From positions 1 through 64,000 of the forward strand of contig NZ_WEHZ01000005.1 of NCBI RefSeq assembly GCF_012641745.1: DNA of 64,000 nt, given 5' to 3'. Each line of letters opens with the position of its first letter. Position 1 is the first letter of the stretch. This document shows positions 58,466 through 64,000 of this stretch, piece after piece. This DNA comes from Pseudoalteromonas peptidolytica. Lineage in GTDB: Bacteria; Pseudomonadota; Gammaproteobacteria; Enterobacterales; Alteromonadaceae. Position numbers and translations under genes: made by a program. A model generated the notes under the pieces. It was given only the letters and a program-made list of their open reading frames with translations, was not told where the DNA came from and made no database searches.

Positions 58466-59482
58466 TTAAAGATAACTTTCAATCAATGCTTCAGCTATTT
58501 GAATACTATTGGTTGCCGCACCTTTTCTAGTATTGTCAGAAACAACCCATAGATTAAGCCCTAGAGGATGCGAAATATCTTGTCTTACTCGACCCACGTA
58601 TACAGTATCATTACCGCTTGCGTCGCTGACCGGTGTTGGGTAATCGGTTTCATCTTCAATTAACTCAACACCAGGTGCATCCGCCAGTAACTGCTTTACA
58701 TGCTCTAGATCAAAAGGCATACGTGTTTCAAGGTGAATAGCCTCGGCGTGACCAAAAAATACAGGGACACGAACTGCTGTTGGGTTTACCAACACGCTAG
58801 AGTCACCTAAGATCTTTTGAGTTTCCCACACCATTTTCATTTCTTCTTTGGTGTAGCCATTTTCTTGGAAAGCATCAATCTGTGGAATAACGTTAAACGC
58901 AATTTGTTTCGTGAAAACTTCATTTTCCATTGGTCTTGCGTTCATTAAGTTAGCTGTTTGCTTGGCTAACTCATCAACAGCTTCTTTACCTGCCCCTGAT
59001 ACCGCTTGGTACGTTGACACATTTATTCTATCGATGCCATACGCATCATAAATTGGTTTGAGTGCAACCAACATCTGAATTGTAGAGCAATTTGGATTAG
59101 CGATGATGTTACGATTTCTAAAGTCAGCTAAGCTTTCCTTATTAACCTCGGGAACAACTAATGGTACGTCAAAGTCATATCTAAAGTGAGAAGTATTGTC
59201 TATCACAACACACCCAGCTTCCGCTGCAATCGGCGCGTACTTTTCTGATACCGAACCTCCGGCAGAAAACAGTCCAATATGCGCATTCGCGAAATCAAAA
59301 GTTTCAACATCAATGACTTCTACTTTTTCACCTTTAAAGTCAATCTCTTCACCCGCACTGCGACTGCTCGCCAACGGATAAAGTGTATCCACTGGAAACT
59401 TTCGCTCTGCTAATAGTTCTATAATCTGCTTACCAACAAGACCTGTTGCCCCAAGCACCGCAACATTAAATTTTTGCGACAT
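58466..59482 (-). CDS. asd: Aspartate-semialdehyde dehydrogenase
   Basis: Asd reduces aspartyl phosphate to aspartate semialdehyde, on the path to lysine, diaminopimelate, threonine and methionine. The NADP-binding start is VAVLGATGLVGKQIIELLAERKFP. The catalytic Cys lies in NIIANPNCSTIQMLVAL, with QAVSGAGKEA and the ligand segment VPVFFGHAEAIHLE. The catalytic residues show that this is an active Asd rather than an Usg-type relative. At 338 residues it is of usual size. It lies between pdxB and fimV. Confidence 0.95.
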   Translation of the reverse strand: MSQKFNVAVLGATGLVGKQIIELLAERKFPVDTLYPLASSRSAGEEIDFKGEKVEVIDVETFDFANAHIGLFSAGGSVSEKYAPIAAEAGCVVIDNTSHFRYDFDVPLVVPEVNKESLADFRNRNIIANPNCSTIQMLVALKPIYDAYGIDRINVSTYQAVSGAGKEAVDELAKQTANLMNARPMENEVFTKQIAFNVIPQIDAFQENGYTKEEMKMVWETQKILGDSSVLVNPTAVRVPVFFGHAEAIHLETRMPFDLEHVKQLLADAPGVELIEDETDYPTPVSDASGNDTVYVGRVRQDISHPLGLNLWVVSDNTRKGAATNSIQIAEALIESYL

Positions 59483-59519
59483 TGTTCTTCCTCAATTCTG
59501 TAATATACCAATCAAGTTA

Positions 59520-60644
59520 TTAGCTGCTGCACTTTGAAAAGCCAAGCTGATAAAGCTTGTCACTGATTGGAGAGTCATCATTTAATTCAATTGTACTAAA
59601 TTCTCGGCGCACAGGATATGCTTTACGCAAAGCATCAAACCCTTGTGAAGTTAAGTTAGCTCTCATGATGCCATCATCGCGACGGACGTCATACACCAGA
59701 TGTACCAAATTTAGTAAGTCGTTCTCGTTTGCTGTATCTTGCAGCTTACATGCAGTAACACTAGGCTTAGGTAAAAAGTCAGTTATCGTTTTTTGTGGTT
59801 TAAGATTTAGCGTATTACAAACCGCTTCATATAGCATTTGTGTACCACGCGCTTTGCCTTCGAGTGTATGGCCAGCAATATGTACAGTGGCAAAACGTAC
59901 GTATGGTAGTAGTGATTGCAAAATATTAGGCTCATTCTCCCACACGTCCAGTACCAACTCTAACGCCTGCCCGCCTTCTAGCGCCCTTAATAAAGCTTGG
60001 TTATCAATAACATCACCACGACTTGCATTGATTAACACCATACCAGGCTTTAATGACGCAATTCGTGCTTCATTCAATAAATGTATGGTTTTATGCTCAC
60101 CATTTTTTACAAGTGGAACGTGAAATGAAACAAAATCTGCGGCCTTGAGTGCATCATCAAGCTCGATATGAGAGTCCAAACTGCCGTCTTGGTATCTTAG
60201 CGGGTCGCACAGCAATACTTTGAGGCCCAACGCGCCAATTTTTGCAGCTAAACATTTACCAATATTCCCAACCCCGACAATAGCAATGGTTTTCCCTTGC
60301 AAGGAAGTGCCGCTTTCTTGTGCATAGGCCATGATAGCGCTAATCACATATTCTGCCACTGCAATCGCGTTACACCCAGGTGCACTACTAAATGCGATAC
60401 CTGAGCTTGCCAGTAATTGTGTGTCGATGTGGTCAATACCGATAGTTGCTGTACCAACAAACTTAAGTTGCTTGGCCTTTGCCAACAAGGCTTCATTCAC
60501 CTTAGTCACTGAACGAGTAAGGAGAATATCTGCATCGCTTAATTCTTCTGGGCGCAGGTTGCGGCCGTCAAAACGGATAACTTCACCAATATCTGAGAAA
60601 AAAGACTCTACCAGGGGCATATTTTGATCGGCTAATATACGCAT
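59520..60644 (-). CDS. pdxB: Erythronate-4-phosphate dehydrogenase PdxB
   Basis: PdxB oxidises 4-phosphoerythronate in pyridoxal phosphate synthesis. It starts MRILADQNMPLVESFF. The D-2-hydroxyacid dehydrogenase core has FVGTATIGIDHIDT, the Rossmann IAIVGVGNIGKCLAAKIGALG, LINASRGDVID and the HIAGHTLEGKARGT active-site His segment. A PdxB-specific C-terminal domain follows (about 290-374). At 374 residues it matches the family. It is upstream of asd. Confidence 0.97.
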   Translation of the reverse strand: MRILADQNMPLVESFFSDIGEVIRFDGRNLRPEELSDADILLTRSVTKVNEALLAKAKQLKFVGTATIGIDHIDTQLLASSGIAFSSAPGCNAIAVAEYVISAIMAYAQESGTSLQGKTIAIVGVGNIGKCLAAKIGALGLKVLLCDPLRYQDGSLDSHIELDDALKAADFVSFHVPLVKNGEHKTIHLLNEARIASLKPGMVLINASRGDVIDNQALLRALEGGQALELVLDVWENEPNILQSLLPYVRFATVHIAGHTLEGKARGTQMLYEAVCNTLNLKPQKTITDFLPKPSVTACKLQDTANENDLLNLVHLVYDVRRDDGIMRANLTSQGFDALRKAYPVRREFSTIELNDDSPISDKLYQLGFSKCSS

Positions 60645-60726
60645 CGGGGTTCCCTATAACCAATTTTATCAAGTTCAAGTGCGAAAACTGTTCACTGACG
60701 GAAGTCTAACATGGCAAGGTAGGTAA

Positions 60727-61047
60727 CTAATAATAAAACCTTTTATTCTGAGCTACTTCCTTATTGCATCCAAATGCGATCGCAAAAAACATCACACAAC
60801 ATACAAACACCACCGCACCTTTAAGACTTAACCAACCACCAGAGTCAAGTAAGGGACAAAAGGTCATCGCGAGTACATTGATACAGCATAACAAAAGTGC
60901 CCATCGAGTGTATGAACGATAGCCAATCAAGGCTGCAAATAAGCTACTAAAAACATTAAAAATTACAGCTTCTGGAAGTAAATGAAAAGCCGCTAACATC
61001 GCAACGAAGGCTAAAATAATAATGAGGCAAAATATACTTTGTTGCAT
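60727..61047 (-). CDS. Small inner-membrane protein, uncharacterised
   Basis: This 106-residue protein has three or four predicted membrane segments (IFCLIIILAFVAMLAAFHLL, FSSLFAALIGYR, WALLLCCINVLAMTFC, AVVFVCCVMFFAIAFG). I chose the ATG at 61047, preceded by AAGGAG at good spacing; the longer frame lacks such a site. No family was recognised. It is rich in Cys in its membrane parts. It stands alone between pdxB and fadE. Confidence 0.65.
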   Translation of the reverse strand: MQQSIFCLIIILAFVAMLAAFHLLPEAVIFNVFSSLFAALIGYRSYTRWALLLCCINVLAMTFCPLLDSGGWLSLKGAVVFVCCVMFFAIAFGCNKEVAQNKRFYY

Positions 61048-61540
61048 CTTGTTTCTCCTTAACATAGACAACAACTATTACCACTTTACGCGAGAAATCA
61101 GTGGCAAAATGAAAGATAAATCAGTTACCAACTGCTCTAGCAAAAGTGAGCATGTAATACCAACACCGAAAGAGTAGATGACACTATTTTGCTGTTCCTT
61201 TGCAGTCCATCAATACATTACTTTTCAGATAAGGCACTCCAAAGTGTAGAAGCTTTATAATAGATTTCAATATCAACCTTAGATGAAGTTTTGGCAATTA
61301 TAGTGGACAGAACTAGGGATTTTTTAAAAGAAAATTCATGTGCATTTTCGCCACATTGCACTACGTTACTTACACTTTTAAGGTATCTAACACCACTGAA
61401 GTTACAAATACTGCTGGTTTCACGGTGATTTTCAATTATGTGTGGCACACGTAAATAAATTGTCACAAACAGACTGCAATTAATTAATCGTGATGATATC
61501 AAGACGCTTGAAATATCAGCGTTAACCAGCTAGTCTAACT
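61048..61540. other. Non-coding region upstream of fadE
   Basis: No supported gene is seen. A minus-strand frame at 61218-61502 starts at TTG with no ribosome site and resembles nothing I know. The region should hold the fadE promoter, which I cannot place with confidence. Confidence 0.4.
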
Positions 61541-61557
61541 GGGTGGTCAGACCTCTT
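61541..61557 (+). promoter_or_regulatory. Possible FadR operator
   Basis: The core TGGTCAGACCT matches the FadR core TGGTCNGACC, with 11 of 16 fixed positions of the 17-bp palindrome. It lies 15 nt before the fadE ATG, where FadR would block transcription. The outer left arm is poor, so confidence is moderate. Confidence 0.45.
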
Positions 61558-61572
61558 ATAAGGAAGAACAAC

Positions 61573-64000
61573 ATGACACTTATATTTGTTCTCGCTTTGA
61601 TTGTCTTGCTCAGTGCAGCAAGTTATCATCGCGCAAGCTGGAATACCGCTATCGGGATTGCAGCAGTTACTATGCTCGTTGGCACCTTTGCGGGTGCATT
61701 CGGCATTATCTCTTGGTTAATTTTCTTAGCGATTGTTATTCCGCTTTCAGTAACGAATCTGCGTCAGCAGTACATCGTGGCTCCGGCATTTAAAGCGTTC
61801 AAAAAAGTTACGCCAACAATGTCAGAAACGGAAAAGTCGGCGATTGATGCTGGTACTACGTGGTGGGAAGCCGACCTATTTTGTGGTAACCCAAACTGGG
61901 ATAAACTTCATCAGTTTCCAAAGCCACGCTTGAGCGTTGAAGAGCAAGCGTTTTTGGATGGCCCAGTTGAAGAAGTGTGTGCCATGCTTAACGATTGGGA
62001 AGCTACGCACGAGCTGACGGACTTACCGCAAGACGTGTGGCAATACTTAAAAGACAACAAGTTCTTTGCGATGATCATCAAAAAGCAATACGGTGGTCTT
62101 GAGTTTTCAGCTTACGCGCAATCTTGTGTATTACAAAAGCTTACTAGTAAATCAACTTTACTATCGTCTATCGTGGGCGTACCTAACTCGTTAGGCCCAG
62201 GAGAACTACTTCAGCACTATGGTACTGACGAGCAAAAAGAGCATTACTTACCTCGCCTAGCAGTGGGTGATGAAATCCCTTGTTTTGCATTAACCTCACC
62301 GGAAGCAGGCTCTGATGCTTCATCTATCCCTGACTTTGGTGTTGTGTGTAAAGGTGAATGGGAAGGCAAAGAAGTGCTGGGTATTAGCTTAACGTGGAAT
62401 AAGCGTTATATTACCTTAGCGCCCGTTGCGACTGTACTTGGTCTGGCGTTTAAAATGCGTGACCCGGACGGCTTACTAGGCGATAAAGAAGAGCTAGGTA
62501 TTACTTGTGCCCTGATTCCTACTAACACACCAGGTGTAAAAATTGGTCGTCGCCACTTCCCTCTAAATGTGCCATTCCAAAATGGTCCAACACAAGGTGA
62601 GAACGTATTTGTACCACTCGATTTCATTATCGGTGGTGCAAAAATGGCAGGACAAGGCTGGCGCATGCTAGTTGAGTGTTTGTCAGTTGGTCGTGTTATT
62701 ACGCTTCCTTCAAACTCTGCCGGTGGTATTAAATCTCTTGCAGTGGCAAGTGGTGCGTATAGTCGTATTCGTCGTCAATTCAAACTGCCTATTGGTAAAA
62801 TGGAAGGGATTGAAGAGGCACTTGCGAAACTGGGTGGCTACGCGTATAGCTCTGATGCTGCGGTTACCATGTCAACTGGCGCGGTAGATTTAGGTGAAAA
62901 ACCTTCAGTAGTTTCTGCCATTTTGAAGTACCACTTAACCGAGCAAATGCGTGCTTCGACTATCCATGCTATGGATATTCATGGTGGTAAAGGGATTTGT
63001 CTAGGTCCGAATAACTATGTTGGCCGTGGTTACCAAGGTGCACCAATTGCGATTACGGTAGAAGGTGCAAACATCCTAACCCGTAACATGATCATCTACG
63101 GTCAAGGCGCTATTCGTTGCCATCCATTTGTACTGGCTGAACTTGAAGCTTGCTCTATCAAGGATAAACAAGAAGCGCTTGACAGCTTCGACAAATCCCT
63201 GATGGGTCACATCGGTTTCACCATTTCGAACTTGGTAAGAACTAAATGGCTAGCACTGACCGGTGCACGTTTCACCAAAGTACCGTTTAACGATGAAACC
63301 GCAGTTTATTACCGTAATGCTGCCCGTTACAGTGCATCTTTGGCATTAATGTCTGATATTTGTATGGCTGTATTTGGTGGTTCACTTAAGCGCAAAGAGC
63401 GTATATCTGCACGTTTAGGCGACTTATTAAGCTACCTATACTTAGTTTCAGCAACGCTTAAGCGCTATAACGATGAAGGTCGTCGTAAAGAAGACTTACC
63501 GTTTGTGCAATGGTCTTGTCAAGAGCACCTATATCTTTGCCAACGTGCCCTTGCTGACTTAATTAATAACATGCCTTCTGCTGCATTACGTGGCTTATTG
63601 AAAGTGGTATTGTTCCCATTTGGTCGTCCGGTTCGTAAACCAACCGACAAAATGGAGCATAAACTTGCTCAGCTACTTCAAGTACCTAGCGAAACCCGTG
63701 ACCGTCTTGCAACACACATCTACTTAAAAGACGAGCCTCTGTGCTTGCTTGGTAAGCAAGAACAAACGCTAAAAGACATTCTTGCCGTAGAGCCTTTATT
63801 TGAAAAAGTATGCCGTGGTACTGGTAAAAAGTTACCGTTTATGCAGCTTGATAAAGTGGCAGCAATGGGGCTTGAAGCTGGCGTACTAAGCGAAGACGAA
63901 GCAGCGAAATTAACTGCCGTTGAAGCAAAACGTCTTGCCGTTATCAACGTTGATGACTTTGACCCTGAAGAATTACTTGCTGGTAAAGCGAGAACCAAAG
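61573..64000 (+). CDS. fadE: Acyl-CoA dehydrogenase FadE, partial at the right edge
   Basis: FadE catalyses the first step of fatty-acid beta-oxidation. The frame starts at the ATG at 61573 after AGGA and stays open to the window end (about 809 codons; E. coli FadE has 814 residues, so nearly all is present). The N-terminal 55 residues are two hydrophobic segments ([34 protein letters not shown]), then the dehydrogenase core. [19 protein letters not shown] is the FAD/substrate segment and [25 protein letters not shown] is a conserved later motif. The long C-terminal extension is FadE-type. Confidence 0.95.
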   Translation, partial: MTLIFVLALIVLLSAASYHRASWNTAIGIAAVTMLVGTFAGAFGIISWLIFLAIVIPLSVTNLRQQYIVAPAFKAFKKVTPTMSETEKSAIDAGTTWWEADLFCGNPNWDKLHQFPKPRLSVEEQAFLDGPVEEVCAMLNDWEATHELTDLPQDVWQYLKDNKFFAMIIKKQYGGLEFSAYAQSCVLQKLTSKSTLLSSIVGVPNSLGPGELLQHYGTDEQKEHYLPRLAVGDEIPCFALTSPEAGSDASSIPDFGVVCKGEWEGKEVLGISLTWNKRYITLAPVATVLGLAFKMRDPDGLLGDKEELGITCALIPTNTPGVKIGRRHFPLNVPFQNGPTQGENVFVPLDFIIGGAKMAGQGWRMLVECLSVGRVITLPSNSAGGIKSLAVASGAYSRIRRQFKLPIGKMEGIEEALAKLGGYAYSSDAAVTMSTGAVDLGEKPSVVSAILKYHLTEQMRASTIHAMDIHGGKGICLGPNNYVGRGYQGAPIAITVEGANILTRNMIIYGQGAIRCHPFVLAELEACSIKDKQEALDSFDKSLMGHIGFTISNLVRTKWLALTGARFTKVPFNDETAVYYRNAARYSASLALMSDICMAVFGGSLKRKERISARLGDLLSYLYLVSATLKRYNDEGRRKEDLPFVQWSCQEHLYLCQRALADLINNMPSAALRGLLKVVLFPFGRPVRKPTDKMEHKLAQLLQVPSETRDRLATHIYLKDEPLCLLGKQEQTLKDILAVEPLFEKVCRGTGKKLPFMQLDKVAAMGLEAGVLSEDEAAKLTAVEAKRLAVINVDDFDPEELLAGKARTK

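Noticed and set aside
61218-61502. 94-codon minus-strand frame upstream of fadE
   Set aside because: TTG start without a ribosome site, no signal or domain, and no recognisable similarity; probably chance.

Overview
The window looks like chromosome from a motile marine gammaproteobacterium of the Alteromonadales, most like Pseudoalteromonas (inference). The reasons are moderate-to-low G+C, the Vibrio/Shewanella-type order of polar flagellar genes, FlgO/FlgP/FlgT outer-membrane flagellar proteins, the barA-rlmD-relA-mazG-pyrG-eno and pdxB-asd-fimV-truA-accD-folC-dedD-cvpA-purF blocks, and a double-glycine-leader peptide of a kind I associate with that genus.

Positions 1-21,900 hold the flagellar locus. 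On the minus strand, read right to left, are cheV-cheR, flgBCDE, flgFGHI, flgJKL and a flagellin gene. On the plus strand are flgA and flgM-flgN. Further on come flgP and flgT (divergent), a tRNA-Arg(CCU), and three consecutive FlgO-like lipoprotein genes. The regulation can be read from the sequence. Six sigma-54 (-24/-12) promoters with exact GG-N10-GC spacing precede flgB, flgF, flgJ, flgP, flgT and the FlgO operon. Sigma-28 promoters precede the flagellin gene and flgM. Hairpin terminators separate the flgB-E, flgF-I and flgJ-L units.

Positions 21,900-28,420 hold the most unusual part: a chaperone/usher-like surface-fibre operon. It has two DUF4402-type subunits, a PapD-like chaperone and a 973-residue usher-like barrel protein, bracketed by two paralogous SPOR-type lipoproteins. 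The first subunit gene has a near-perfect sigma-28 promoter, which would tie this fibre to the flagellar cascade. The first lipoprotein gene is frameshifted at a T9 tract inside its signal peptide, a possible phase switch.

Positions 28,400-47,100 are mainly housekeeping: galU, thyA, lgt, a TauE/SafE permease, ptsP, rppH, mutH, eno, pyrG, mazG, relA, rlmD and barA. The rppH-mutH gap carries a DnaA-box cluster like E. coli DARS2. Next to eno is an orphan RiPP-like precursor gene.

Positions 47,100-64,000 hold purF, cvpA, dedD, folC, accD, truA, a very long repeat-rich fimV/hubP, asd, pdxB, a small membrane protein and fadE, which runs off the right edge. A MITE-like repeat family with ATACCAATTT/AAATTGGTAT ends is scattered through intergenic gaps (five whole or nearly whole copies and two fragments).
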